A stretch of 64,000 nucleotides of DNA. Source: Rhizobacter sp. (GTDB lineage Bacteria > Pseudomonadota > Gammaproteobacteria > Burkholderiales > Burkholderiaceae_C). The notes below the pieces were generated by a model. The model was not told the DNA's origin and made no database searches. It saw only the letters and a list, made by a program, of their open reading frames with translations. This document shows, one piece after another, positions 39,902 through 48,689 of the stretch (positions are counted from its first letter, which is position 1; the number at the start of each line of letters is the position of its first letter). A program made the position numbers and the translations under genes. The DNA lies in NCBI GenBank assembly GCA_025350965.1, contig JANXWV010000135.1, forward strand, positions 90,402 through 154,401, in the 5' to 3' direction.

Positions 39902-41656
39902 ATGAACTCCCCCACGCCCGCCCGCATCGCCGGCCACGCCCTCGTCGAAGCGCTGATCGCGCAGGGCATTGACACCGTTTTCGGCGTGCCGGGTGAAAGC
40001 TATCTCGCCGTGCTCGACGGCTTCCACGAACACCGCGAGCGCATCCGCTTCATCGCCTGCCGGCAAGAGGGCGGCGCGGCCTTCATGGCCGAAGCGCAGG
40101 GCAAGTTGACGGGCCGGCCGGGCATCTGCTTCGTGACCCGGGCGCCGGGGGCCACGAATGCCAGCATCGGCCTGCACACCGCGTTTCAGGACAGCACGCC
40201 GATGATCCTGTTCATCGGCCAGGTGGCCAGCGACCAGCGCGACCGTGAAGCGTTCCAGGAGGTCGACTACCGGCAGATGTTCGGCCCCGGCACGCTGGGC
40301 ATGGCCAAGTGGGTGGGCGAGGTGCACGACGCCGACCGCCTGCCCGAGTACATCGCCAGGGCCTTCCACACGGCGATGCAGGGGCGCCCCGGCCCGGTCG
40401 TGCTGGTGCTGCCGGAAGACATGCTCGCCGGGCCGACGAGCGCGCCGGTGCTGCCGCGCGTCGAGCCCGCGCTGGCCTGGCCCGCACCGGGCGCACTGCG
40501 CGACCTGCGCCGCATGTTGATGGAGGCCGAGCGGCCCTTCGTCATCGCCGGCGGTGGCGGCTGGGACGCCCGCGCCTGCGAGGCGCTGCAGCGTTTCGCC
40601 GAGGGCTGGAACCTGCCCGTCGGCTGTGCGTTCCGCTTCCAGGACCTGTTCGACAACCGGCACCCGAACTACGCGGGCGACGTGGGCATCGGCATCAACC
40701 CCTTGCTCGCGGCGCGCATCCGCGATGCCGACCTGGTGGTCGCCATCGGTGCGCGCCTGGGCGAAATGACGACCGGCGGCTACACGCTGCTGCGCGCGCC
40801 GTGCCCGGCGCAGCGCTTGGTGCACATCCATGCCGGGCCCGAAGAGCTGGGCCGTGTGTATGCGGCCGACCTGATGCTGCAATCGGCGATGGCCTGCGCG
40901 GCCAAGGCGCTGGAGGCACTCGCGCCGCCGCCGCAGGTCGCGTGGAGCGACTGGACGGCGGCCGCCCGCGCTGACTTCGATGCCAACCGCGTGCACCCAC
41001 CGGTGGCCCCGCTCGACATGGCCGAGCTGGTGAAGACCATCGAACGCCTCGCGCCGACCGACAGTGTGCTCACGAACGGTGCCGGCAACTACAGCGGCTG
41101 GCTGCACCGCTACTACCGCTACCCGGGCCTGCAGCACGGCGGCCGCACCCAGCTCGCGCCGACATCGGGGGCCATGGGCTACGGCGTACCGGCGGCGGTG
41201 GCGGCAGCGCTGCTGTACCCCGAGCGCTGCGTCATCAACATCGCCGGTGACGGCGATTTCCTGATGACCGGGCAGGAACTTGCCACCGCAACCGGCTACC
41301 GCGCCGGCACCGGTGGGTGCGGGGGCCGGGGCAGGCTCATCGTCATCGTGGTCGACAACGGCACCTACGGCACCATCCGCATGCACCAGGAGCGCGAGTA
41401 CCCCGGCCGCGTCAGCGGCAGCGACCTGTTCAACCCCGACTTCGCGGCACTGGCGCGAGCCCATGGCTGGCGCGCCGATGTGGTCAACGCAACGGCGCAG
41501 TTCGAGCCAGCGTTCGCGCAGGCGCTGGCCACGCCGCAGCCGACGCTGATTCACGTCAGGCTCGACGCCGATGTGAGCACCTCGCGCGCCACGCTGAGCG
41601 CGATCCGCACCAACGCCGTGGCCGCGCAGGCCCGGCGCACGAAGGAGCACCCATGA
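39902..41656 (+). CDS. Thiamine-diphosphate enzyme, acetolactate synthase-like
   Basis: A 584-residue ThDP-dependent enzyme of the acetolactate synthase/benzoylformate decarboxylase superfamily. Domains in order: PYR domain with the catalytic Glu in TVFGVPGESYLAVLDG, the central Rossmann-like domain (PFVIAGGGGWDARACEAL), and the PP domain with NIAGDGDFLMTGQELATATG...VVDNGTYGTIRMHQEREYPG, the GDG...N Mg-ThDP motif. A Gly-rich insert (GTGGCGGRGR) lies inside that motif. It is probably not the biosynthetic IlvB: no regulatory subunit follows, and the neighbours are an MFS transporter and an RraA-like aldolase. The start is ATG 39902; the ORF-track extension to 39782 overlaps the MFS gene. Ends ATGA into the next gene. 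Substrate unknown. Confidence 0.82.
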   Translation: MNSPTPARIAGHALVEALIAQGIDTVFGVPGESYLAVLDGFHEHRERIRFIACRQEGGAAFMAEAQGKLTGRPGICFVTRAPGATNASIGLHTAFQDSTPMILFIGQVASDQRDREAFQEVDYRQMFGPGTLGMAKWVGEVHDADRLPEYIARAFHTAMQGRPGPVVLVLPEDMLAGPTSAPVLPRVEPALAWPAPGALRDLRRMLMEAERPFVIAGGGGWDARACEALQRFAEGWNLPVGCAFRFQDLFDNRHPNYAGDVGIGINPLLAARIRDADLVVAIGARLGEMTTGGYTLLRAPCPAQRLVHIHAGPEELGRVYAADLMLQSAMACAAKALEALAPPPQVAWSDWTAAARADFDANRVHPPVAPLDMAELVKTIERLAPTDSVLTNGAGNYSGWLHRYYRYPGLQHGGRTQLAPTSGAMGYGVPAAVAAALLYPERCVINIAGDGDFLMTGQELATATGYRAGTGGCGGRGRLIVIVVDNGTYGTIRMHQEREYPGRVSGSDLFNPDFAALARAHGWRADVVNATAQFEPAFAQALATPQPTLIHVRLDADVSTSRATLSAIRTNAVAAQARRTKEHP

Positions 41657-42174
41657 GCGATCCATCAAGCCTGGTCACAGGCGACCTGTGCGACGCCCAC
41701 AAGAGCGGCAGCGACGCCGCCTTTCGTGTGCTGCCGCCGGTGTTTCGTGACTATGGCAAGCGCGAACGTTTTGCAGGGTTCGTGAGCACCGTGAAGTGCT
41801 TCGAAGACAACACGCTTGTCAAGGCCGCGCTCGAAGAACCCGGCCTCGGCCGCGTGCTGGTGGTGGCTGGCGGCGGCTCGCTGGCGCGCGCGCTGGTCGG
41901 CGGCCTGATCGGCGCGGCGGCGGCGAAGAACGGCTGGGCCGGCGTGGTGGTCGACGGCTGCGTGCGCGACAGCGCCGAGCTGGCACAGTGCGACCTGGGC
42001 ATTCGCGCGCTCGCGCTTATGCCCATGCCCACCGAGCGGCGCCAGCAGGGCCTGCGTGACGTGCCGGTGCAGCTGCAAGGCGTGTGGGTGCGGCCCGGCG
42101 AGATGCTGGTAGCCGACGAAGACGGGATGGTCGTGATGCCCGCTGCGAACGGGGCAGGGAAAGGCCCCGGGTGA
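41653..42174 (+). CDS. RraA-like / HMG-aldolase family protein
   Basis: A 173-residue protein of the RraA family, which includes the RNase E inhibitor RraA and class-II 4-hydroxy-4-methyl-2-oxoglutarate/oxaloacetate-cleaving aldolases. Visible features are TGDLCDAHKSG, the GRVLVVAGGGSLARALVGG loop and GWAGVVVDGCVRDSAEL. The G-x20-R-D signature of the metal-dependent aldolases is present (GCVRD). An Arg-Asp pair for Mg and pyruvate binding suggests aldolase activity rather than, or besides, RNase E inhibition. The ATG overlaps the stop of the ThDP gene (ATGA), so the two are cotranslated and probably act in one pathway on pyruvate-like 2-oxo acids. Confidence 0.82.
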   Translation: MSDPSSLVTGDLCDAHKSGSDAAFRVLPPVFRDYGKRERFAGFVSTVKCFEDNTLVKAALEEPGLGRVLVVAGGGSLARALVGGLIGAAAAKNGWAGVVVDGCVRDSAELAQCDLGIRALALMPMPTERRQQGLRDVPVQLQGVWVRPGEMLVADEDGMVVMPAANGAGKGPG

Positions 42175-42279
42175 GAGCGAGGCGCCATCCCTAGAATGCC
42201 GAGCGCGCACACCCTGCGCTTCACGGCAGTTTGGCCCGATGGCCCCGCACCCCGGGGCCTGGCGACCCTCAGGACGACG

Positions 42280-43074
42280 ATGAAGACACCCCTGCTTCGT
42301 ACGCTACTTTTCGCTGCGCCGCTGCTTGCCGGCTGCGTTCTGGCCCATGCCCAAAGCCAGACCAACCCGCCGCCTGCGGCGCCACCGCCCGGCGACACGG
42401 TGCCGGCGGTTCGGGTGCAGCGGGATGCCGTCAACCCACTGCGCATGATCATCGAAGCGGGCAAATTGAAAGCGCGGCCGAAGCCCACAGCCGAGGCCCG
42501 GGCCGCCGACGCCGAGCCGCCAGCGAAGCGCATCCGCAGCGCCGCAGGCAGGTTGCCCGGCGGTTCACCCGAGGCTTCACCGACCAGCGCTGCGGTGGCA
42601 CGGCCCGCTGCGCTGCAGTCGGTGGTCTTGTCGCCCGCGCAGGGTGACGGCTCGGTGCTGGCGGCCGTGCCCGCAGCGCCTGCCGCAGCGCAGGCCGAGC
42701 CCGGGGCCATAACTCTGCTGCCAGTCGTCGCCACCCGGGCCGACACCGATGCCGTGGTCGACCCGCGCCGCAGCGCGCTGGCAGCCGCCGCGCCGGCACC
42801 GAGCCGCGCGACACCGCCACCCCTCGTCCCCCTGGTGCTGGCCGACTACGTGGAACCGGTCGTGCCCGAGCGCGTGCGCAACCGCTTGCGCGGCGCGCCC
42901 GAGGTGGTGCTCGACCTGCTGGTGCGCGCCGACGGCAGCGTCGGCGAGGCGACGGTACGCTCGTCGACCGACAAGGCGCTCGAGTCGCTGGCCCTGGCCG
43001 CCGTGCGGCAGTGGCGCTACAAGCCCATCGCCGAAGACCAGCCGCACGCAGTGCTGATGGTGTTCCGGCCATAG
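42280..43074 (+). CDS. TonB C-terminal domain protein
   Basis: A 264-residue exported protein whose last 75 residues form a TonB C-terminal domain: PEVVLDLLVRADGSVGEATVRSST and the conserved end AAVRQWRYKPI. The middle (about 30-190) is Pro/Ala-rich and disordered. The N-terminus is a cleavable-looking signal peptide, FAAPLLAGCVLAHAQ, with either a lipobox (LAGC) or a Sec cleavage site (AHA-Q). It is not the uncleaved inner-membrane anchor of true TonB, and no exbBD genes adjoin. It may therefore be a periplasmic TonB-like protein of unknown role. The ATG at 42280 has AGGA upstream; the longer ORF-track start adds 28 non-signal residues. Confidence 0.75.
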   Translation: MKTPLLRTLLFAAPLLAGCVLAHAQSQTNPPPAAPPPGDTVPAVRVQRDAVNPLRMIIEAGKLKARPKPTAEARAADAEPPAKRIRSAAGRLPGGSPEASPTSAAVARPAALQSVVLSPAQGDGSVLAAVPAAPAAAQAEPGAITLLPVVATRADTDAVVDPRRSALAAAAPAPSRATPPPLVPLVLADYVEPVVPERVRNRLRGAPEVVLDLLVRADGSVGEATVRSSTDKALESLALAAVRQWRYKPIAEDQPHAVLMVFRP

Positions 43075-43084
43075 TGAGTGGCTG

Positions 43085-43795
43085 TCAGCGGGTGAACAGT
43101 TCCAGCGCGCGGTCCATGCCGCCTTCGGTGATCGACACCATGGCTTGTTCGCGCACCGCAGCCTTCGGGTGGAAGGCGATGCTCAAGCCCACCGCAGCCA
43201 TCATCGGCAGGTCGTTCGCGCCGTCGCCCACCGCGATGGCTTGCGCCGGCGCAATGCCCATCAACTCGCAGACCTCGAGCACCACGCGTCGCTTCTCGGC
43301 CCCGTCGACGATGTCGCCCCACGGCCGGTCGACCATCAGGCCGGTCAGCACGCCGTGCTCGATACCCAGCACATTGGCGCGCGCGAAGTCCAGCCCCAGG
43401 CGGGTGCGGACGCGGTCGCTGAAGTAGGTGAAGCCACCCGACACCAGCAGCGTTCTGAGCCCCGCCGCCTGGCACGCCTGCACGAAAGCCTGCACGCCCG
43501 GGTTGAGCTGCAGGTGGTTCGCGTAGACCTCGTCCAGCGCCGCCTCCGGCACGCCCTTCAACAACGCCACGCGCTGGCGCAGGCTTGCCTTGTAGTCGGC
43601 AATCTCGCCGCGCATGGCGGCCTCGGTGATGGCCGCCACCTCGGCCTTGCGGCCGGCGGCGGCAGCGATCTCGTCGACGCATTCGATGTTGATGAGCGTC
43701 GAGTCCATGTCGAACGCGACGAGTTTGTAGTCGGCGAGAACCAGCGGCAGCGTGATGCCACGGATGAAGAGGCCGGGGGCGTGTTCGGTGTTCAT
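43085..43795 (-). CDS. serB: Phosphoserine phosphatase
   Basis: HAD-superfamily enzyme for the last step of serine synthesis. The 236-residue protein has the nucleophile motif FDMDSTLIN (Asp29, Asp31, Thr33), the motif-II serine in TLLVSGGFTYFS, the Lys of GAEKRRVV and the metal motif VGDGANDLPMMAAVG. The cap-domain segment MRGEIADYKASLRQRVALLKG is typical. The protein lacks the N-terminal ACT-like extension of some SerB proteins. The start is ATG 43795, four bases after the mfd stop with AAGG upstream; a GTG at 43822 would overlap mfd by 22 bases. Same strand as mfd and probably cotranscribed. Confidence 0.95.
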   Translation of the reverse strand: MNTEHAPGLFIRGITLPLVLADYKLVAFDMDSTLINIECVDEIAAAAGRKAEVAAITEAAMRGEIADYKASLRQRVALLKGVPEAALDEVYANHLQLNPGVQAFVQACQAAGLRTLLVSGGFTYFSDRVRTRLGLDFARANVLGIEHGVLTGLMVDRPWGDIVDGAEKRRVVLEVCELMGIAPAQAIAVGDGANDLPMMAAVGLSIAFHPKAAVREQAMVSITEGGMDRALELFTR

Positions 43796-43799
43796 GCCG

Positions 43800-46700
43800 T
43801 CAGACCTTGGCTGCAGGTTCACCGACCACTGCCTTCGGCGTGCCGAGTGACCTCAGCACATCGCGGATGAGCTGCGCGCGGTCTTTCGCTTCGGGCGTAT
43901 CGCGCGCGATGCGCAGCTTGTCGTTGCCGGCGAGCGTGATGTGGCGGTTCTTCTGCACCAGCTCGATGATCTTCATCGCGTCGACCGGCGGGTTCGGCTT
44001 GAAGCTGATGACCATGAGCTTCGGCGCCGCGTCGATCTTGGTCACGCCGAAGGGCTTGGCGAGCACGCGCAGGCGGTGCACGTCGAAGAGCGTCTGGCCT
44101 TGCGGCGGCAGCTTGCCGAAGCGGTCGGTGATCTCCTCCAGCAGCACGTCGATCTGCTCGGCCTTCGATGCCGTGGCCAGGCGCTTGTACAGGCTCAGGC
44201 GCGTGTGCACGTCGCCGCAGTAGCTGTCGGGCAGGAGGGCCGGCGCATGCAGGTTGATTTCGGTCGTGACCGACAGCGGGCTCAGCAGGTCGGGCTCGTG
44301 GCCGGCCTTGAGGGACCGCACGGCTTCGGACAACATTTCGTTGTAGAGCTGGAAGCCGACCTCCATCATGTTGCCGCTCTGGTTGTCGCCCAGCACCTCG
44401 CCGGCGCCGCGGATCTCGAGGTCGTGCATCGCGAGGTAGAAGCCCGAACCGAGCTCTTCCATGCTCTGGATCGCCTCCAGCCGCATGGCTGCGGCCTTCG
44501 TCAAACCTTCCACGTCGGGCACCATCAGGTACGCATAGGCTTGGTGGTGCGAGCGGCCGACGCGCCCGCGCAGCTGGTGCAGTTGCGCCAGGCCGAACTT
44601 GTCGGCACGGCTCATCACGATGGTGTTTGCGCTCGGCACGTCGATGCCGGTCTCGATGATGGTGGAGCACAGCAGCAGGTTGTAGCGCTGGGCCACGAAG
44701 TCGCGCATCACGCGCTCGAGTTCGCGCTCGGGCATCTGGCCATGGGCCACGGCGATGCGCGCTTCGGGCAGCAGCGCTTCGAGCGTCTCACGGCGGTGCT
44801 GGATGGTGGCCACGTCGTTATGCAGGAAGTAGACCTGCCCGCCGCGCTTCAACTCGCGCAGCACGGCCTCGCGAATGGTGCCGCTGCTCTCGCTGCGCAC
44901 GAAGGTCTTGATCGCCAGGCGACGCTGCGGCGCGGTCGCGATGACGCTCAGGTCGCGCAGCCCTTCGAGCGCCATGCCCAGGGTGCGTGGGATCGGCGTG
45001 GCGGTGAGCGTGAGCACATCGACCTCGGCGCGCATCGCCTTGATCGCCTCCTTGTGGCGCACACCGAAGCGGTGCTCTTCGTCGATCACGAGCAGGCCCA
45101 GGCGCTTGAACTTCACCTTCTCGCTGATGAGTGCGTGCGTGCCGACGACGATGTCGACCGTGCCGTCGGCCAGGCCTTCGATGGCGGCCTTCACTTCCTT
45201 CGACGACCGGAAGCGCGACAGCTCGGCCACCTTGACCGGCCACTTGCCGAAGCGGTCAGAGATGTTCTGGAAGTGCTGTTCGGCGAGCAGCGTGGTCGGC
45301 GCCAGGATGGCAACCTGCTTGCCCCCGGTCACGGCCACGAACGCGGCGCGCAGAGCGACCTCGGTCTTGCCGAAGCCCACGTCACCACACACCAGCCGGT
45401 CCATCGGCTGCGGCGAGACCATGTCCTGGATCACGGCATGAATCGCGGCCTGCTGGTCGGGCGTTTCCTCGAAGCCGAAACTGGCAGCGAAAGCCTCGTA
45501 GTCGTGAGGCGAGTAGCGGAAGGCGAAGCCCTCGCGCGCGGCGCGGCGGGCATACAGGTTCAGCAATTCCGCAGCCGTGTCGCGCACCTGTTCGGCGGCA
45601 CGGCGTTTGGCCTTGTCCCACTGGCCCGAGCCCAGCCGGTGCAGCGGCGCTTCGTCGGCGCTCACGCCGGTGTAGCGCGCGATCAGGTGCAGCTGGGCCA
45701 CAGGCACGTAGAGCGTGGCCTTGTCGGCGTATTCGAGATGCAGGAACTCGCTGACGCCACCGGACTCGGCGCCGAGGTCGATGCTGATCAGCCCGACGTA
45801 GCGGCCGATGCCGTGGTTCACGTGCACGACCGGGTCACCGACCTTCAGCTCCGACAGGTCCTTGATCAGCGCGTTGACGTCGCTGACCTGCTCCTGCTTG
45901 CGCCTTCGTCGCGCGGTCGGGCTGGTGGCGAACAGCTCTGTCTCGGTGACGAACTGGATCGAGATACCGCGCCCCCCGTCGCCTTCGGCGACAGCCCCCC
46001 CGAGGGGGGCGCCGCCCTCGCTCGGGGCGGCCCAGCGCTCGGGCGGTAGGGCCGTTGGCCCTGGCGGTTCGAACCAGAAGAAGCCCTCGGCGAGCGGCGC
46101 CACAGCGATGGCGAAGTGCGCATCGCCGGCCTGGAACGCGGCCAGTGAATCAACACTCGGCGGCTCGATTCGGCTGTCGCGCAGCAGCTCGAGCAGGCTC
46201 TCGCGCCGGCCTTCGGTCTCGGCGACGATCAGCACGCGGTGGCTCGTGGTGCCCACGTGCAGTTGCAGCTTCTTGAGGGGCTCGGGCGCACCGCGATCCA
46301 CGCTCAGGTCGGGCAGGGCGCGTGCCCATTCGCACCCGCTGCCGCGCACCGCGAGTTGCGCGTGGGCGTTGCACCGCGTGAAGAACTCGTCGGTACCGAG
46401 GAACAGGTCTTCGGGCGGCAGGATCGGCCGCTCGCGGTCGTGCTGCAGAAAGCGGTGGCGCTCGCGCGTGTCGGTCCAAAACTTCTTCAGCGCCTCGTCG
46501 ACTTCGCCGTGCAGCACCAACGCCGCGCCCTCGCCCAGGTAGTCGAAGATCGTGGCGGTGGCGTCGAAGAACAGCGGCAGGTAGTACTCGATGCCGGCGG
46601 TGGCCAGGCCGGTGCCGATGTCTTTGTACAGCCGCACCTTGGTCGGGTCGCCCTCCATGCGCTCACGCCAGCGCGAGCGGAAGGCGGTCCGCGCCGCTTC

Positions 46701-47357
46701 GTCCATCGGGAACTCGCGGCCCGGCAGCAGCCGCACCTCGGGCACCGGGTAGAGGCTGCGCTGGCTGTCGGGGTCGAAGGTGCGAATCGAATCGACCTCG
46801 TCGCCGAACAGGTCCACGCGAAACGGCACGAGCGAGCCCATCGGGAACAGGTCGATCAGCCCGCCGCGCACCGCGTACTCGCCAGGGCTGACCACCTGGC
46901 TCACGTGCGTGTAGCCGGCCAGCACGAGCTGCGCTTTCAATGCGGCTTCGTTCAGCTTTTCCTTCTGCTTGAAGTTGAAGGTGTAGGCGGCCAGAAAGCT
47001 CGGTGGCGCGAGCCGAACGAGCGAGGTGGACGCGGGCATCAAAACCACATCGACTTCACGTTGCTGGATGCGCCACAGCGTGGCCAGGCGCTCGGAGATC
47101 AGGTCTTGATGCGGCGAGAACGTGTCGTAGGGCAGCGTCTCCCAATCGGGGAACACGGCGATGCGCAGGCCGGGTGCGAAGAAGGCCAACTCGGCTTCCA
47201 GGCGCTGCGTGTCGGCTGGCTCGGTGGTCACGATGGCCGTGAGCGCGCCGGCGGCGGTGCGCGCCTGCACGAAGCGCGCGAGCAGCAAGGCATCGCCCGA
47301 GCCGATGGGGCGGGGCAATGTGAAGCGCTTTCCGGGGGCGATGGAGGGGAGTTGCAT
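43800..47357 (-). CDS. mfd: Transcription-repair coupling factor Mfd
   Basis: DNA translocase that removes stalled RNA polymerase and recruits UvrA. The 1,185-residue protein contains the UvrB-like N-terminal region ([23 protein letters not shown]) and the RNA-polymerase-interacting domain, [17 protein letters not shown] onward. The RecG-like motor has Walker [27 protein letters not shown] and HRHETLEAL-type helicase motifs. The C-terminal TRCF domain ends the protein. ATG 47357 gives [17 protein letters not shown], the usual N-terminus; the ORF-track start at 47426 adds 23 odd residues. An unusual insert of about 38 residues ([19 protein letters not shown]...) sits before VTETELF and is encoded by a hairpin-rich repeat. 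Confidence 0.96.
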   Translation of the reverse strand: MQLPSIAPGKRFTLPRPIGSGDALLLARFVQARTAAGALTAIVTTEPADTQRLEAELAFFAPGLRIAVFPDWETLPYDTFSPHQDLISERLATLWRIQQREVDVVLMPASTSLVRLAPPSFLAAYTFNFKQKEKLNEAALKAQLVLAGYTHVSQVVSPGEYAVRGGLIDLFPMGSLVPFRVDLFGDEVDSIRTFDPDSQRSLYPVPEVRLLPGREFPMDEAARTAFRSRWRERMEGDPTKVRLYKDIGTGLATAGIEYYLPLFFDATATIFDYLGEGAALVLHGEVDEALKKFWTDTRERHRFLQHDRERPILPPEDLFLGTDEFFTRCNAHAQLAVRGSGCEWARALPDLSVDRGAPEPLKKLQLHVGTTSHRVLIVAETEGRRESLLELLRDSRIEPPSVDSLAAFQAGDAHFAIAVAPLAEGFFWFEPPGPTALPPERWAAPSEGGAPLGGAVAEGDGGRGISIQFVTETELFATSPTARRRRKQEQVSDVNALIKDLSELKVGDPVVHVNHGIGRYVGLISIDLGAESGGVSEFLHLEYADKATLYVPVAQLHLIARYTGVSADEAPLHRLGSGQWDKAKRRAAEQVRDTAAELLNLYARRAAREGFAFRYSPHDYEAFAASFGFEETPDQQAAIHAVIQDMVSPQPMDRLVCGDVGFGKTEVALRAAFVAVTGGKQVAILAPTTLLAEQHFQNISDRFGKWPVKVAELSRFRSSKEVKAAIEGLADGTVDIVVGTHALISEKVKFKRLGLLVIDEEHRFGVRHKEAIKAMRAEVDVLTLTATPIPRTLGMALEGLRDLSVIATAPQRRLAIKTFVRSESSGTIREAVLRELKRGGQVYFLHNDVATIQHRRETLEALLPEARIAVAHGQMPERELERVMRDFVAQRYNLLLCSTIIETGIDVPSANTIVMSRADKFGLAQLHQLRGRVGRSHHQAYAYLMVPDVEGLTKAAAMRLEAIQSMEELGSGFYLAMHDLEIRGAGEVLGDNQSGNMMEVGFQLYNEMLSEAVRSLKAGHEPDLLSPLSVTTEINLHAPALLPDSYCGDVHTRLSLYKRLATASKAEQIDVLLEEITDRFGKLPPQGQTLFDVHRLRVLAKPFGVTKIDAAPKLMVISFKPNPPVDAMKIIELVQKNRHITLAGNDKLRIARDTPEAKDRAQLIRDVLRSLGTPKAVVGEPAAKV
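45969..46075. repeat. GC-rich triple-hairpin element inside mfd
   Basis: Three adjoining perfect stem-loops: GTCGCC-TTC-GGCGAC (45978-45992), GCCCCCC-CGA-GGGGGGC (45994-46010) and GCCGCCC-N7-GGGCGGC (46011-46031), then GC-rich sequence to about 46075. It is read in frame in mfd as about 38 Gly/Ala/Pro-rich residues in what is normally a short linker. It resembles the palindromic intergenic repeats of Burkholderiales; no second copy was noticed in this window. Confidence 0.7.
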
Positions 47358-47466
47358 GCGGGGCCGGCACGCTGCAGCGTGCCAAAAACAAGTCGCCCCG
47401 TGAGGTGCCTCCAGTGCGGAGTTCATCGGGCCGACAGCTGGCCTCGATTATAGAATTCGCGCCTCC

Positions 47467-48189
47467 ATGCCGCTTGCCCCCGCCTCTATTTCCATCTCTC
47501 GTGCCACCTCCCGGTTGTTTGCACTCGTGCCGTGTGCCGGCATCGGCGAACGCTCGGGGGCGCAGGGGCCGAAACAGTACGCGTCGCTCGCCGGCCGCGC
47601 CCTCGTGGCGCACACGCTGGCCGCGTTGGCGAGCGTGCGCCGGCTCACGGTCACGCTGGTGGTGCTCAGCCCGTCGGACACGCAGTTCGAAACGCAGGTG
47701 CCGGGCTTCGGCGGCTGGGTGTCACGCGACGGCGGTGCGACGCGTGCCGAGTCGGTTGCGAACGGGCTGGCCGTGCTCGGCGCGCGCGGCGCCCTCGACC
47801 AGGACTGGGTGCTCGTGCACGACGCCGCGCGCTGCCTGTTGCGGCCAGCGTGGGTCGATGCGCTGATCGACGCCTGCATCGACGACGCCGTGGGCGGCCT
47901 GCTCGCGCTGCCGGTGGCCGACACGCTGAAGGCGGAGCGCTGTGGCCGGGTGCACGCCACCGTCGACCGGCGCGCGTTGTGGCAGGCGCAGACACCGCAG
48001 ATGTTTCGCCTCGGCTTGCTGCGCGAGGCATTGGCGGGCGGCACGGCCGGAATCACCGACGAAGCCAGTGCGGTCGAGGCGCTGGGCCATGCACCGAAGC
48101 TCGTGGCCGCGCCGCTCGAGAACTTCAAGGTCACCTACCCGGGCGACTTCGAACTCGCTGAACAACTGTTGAAAGCCAGGGCCCGATGA
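47467..48189 (+). CDS. ispD: 2-C-methyl-D-erythritol 4-phosphate cytidylyltransferase
   Basis: Third committed enzyme of the MEP isoprenoid pathway, transferring CMP to methylerythritol phosphate. The 240-residue protein has the nucleotide-binding loop [19 protein letters not shown], with the conserved Arg and Lys, the [14 protein letters not shown] segment, [11 protein letters not shown], and the C-terminal [11 protein letters not shown] and [12 protein letters not shown] 16-residue N-terminal extension precedes the core. Divergent from mfd. A TATAGAAT-like -10 lies about 10 bases before the ATG. The stop overlaps ispF (ATGA). Confidence 0.95.
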   Translation: MPLAPASISISRATSRLFALVPCAGIGERSGAQGPKQYASLAGRALVAHTLAALASVRRLTVTLVVLSPSDTQFETQVPGFGGWVSRDGGATRAESVANGLAVLGARGALDQDWVLVHDAARCLLRPAWVDALIDACIDDAVGGLLALPVADTLKAERCGRVHATVDRRALWQAQTPQMFRLGLLREALAGGTAGITDEASAVEALGHAPKLVAAPLENFKVTYPGDFELAEQLLKARAR

Positions 48190-48683
48190 ACACCCGGATC
48201 AAGCCGCCGTTCTGGCGCATCGGCGAAGGCTGGGACACGCACGCACTGGTCGTTGGCCGCAAGCTCGTGCTCGGGGGCGTGGAGATACCGCACACGCACG
48301 GCCTGCAGGGCCACTCGGACGCCGACGCGCTTTGCCATGCCATCACCGACGCGCTGTTCGGTGCGGCCGCGCTGGGCGACATCGGCTTTCACTTCCCCGA
48401 CACCGATGCGCAGTACAAGGGCGCCGATTCCATCGCGCTGCTCGCCGAGGCTGCACGCCGGGTGCGCGCGGCCGGCTGGGTGATCGGCAACGTGGACAGC
48501 ACCATCGTCGCGCAGGCGCCGAAGATGGCGCCGCACATCCTGGCCATGCGCCAGCGCGTGGCACAGGCCATGGGTGTGGCGGTCGATCAGGTCAGCGTGA
48601 AGGCGAAGACGGCCGAAGGCATGGGGCCGGTGGGGCGGGGCGAGTCCATCGAGACGCGGGCGGTTTGCCTGCTGCAGAAGTAG
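48186..48683 (+). CDS. ispF: 2-C-methyl-D-erythritol 2,4-cyclodiphosphate synthase
   Basis: Trimeric zinc enzyme of the MEP pathway forming the cyclodiphosphate intermediate. The 165-residue protein has the metal-binding motif [10 protein letters not shown] (Asp and His), the [29 protein letters not shown] signature, [10 protein letters not shown], and [22 protein letters not shown] at the C-terminus. The ATG overlaps the ispD stop by four bases, so ispDF are coupled. The stop is six bases from the convergent chrA stop, with no visible terminator between them. Confidence 0.96.
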   Translation: MNTRIKPPFWRIGEGWDTHALVVGRKLVLGGVEIPHTHGLQGHSDADALCHAITDALFGAAALGDIGFHFPDTDAQYKGADSIALLAEAARRVRAAGWVIGNVDSTIVAQAPKMAPHILAMRQRVAQAMGVAVDQVSVKAKTAEGMGPVGRGESIETRAVCLLQK

Positions 48684-48689
48684 CCGCAG

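Noticed and set aside
43941-46049. 702-aa plus-strand ORF opposite mfd.
   Set aside because: Shadow frame with no recognisable motif; mfd motifs run through the whole interval on the other strand.
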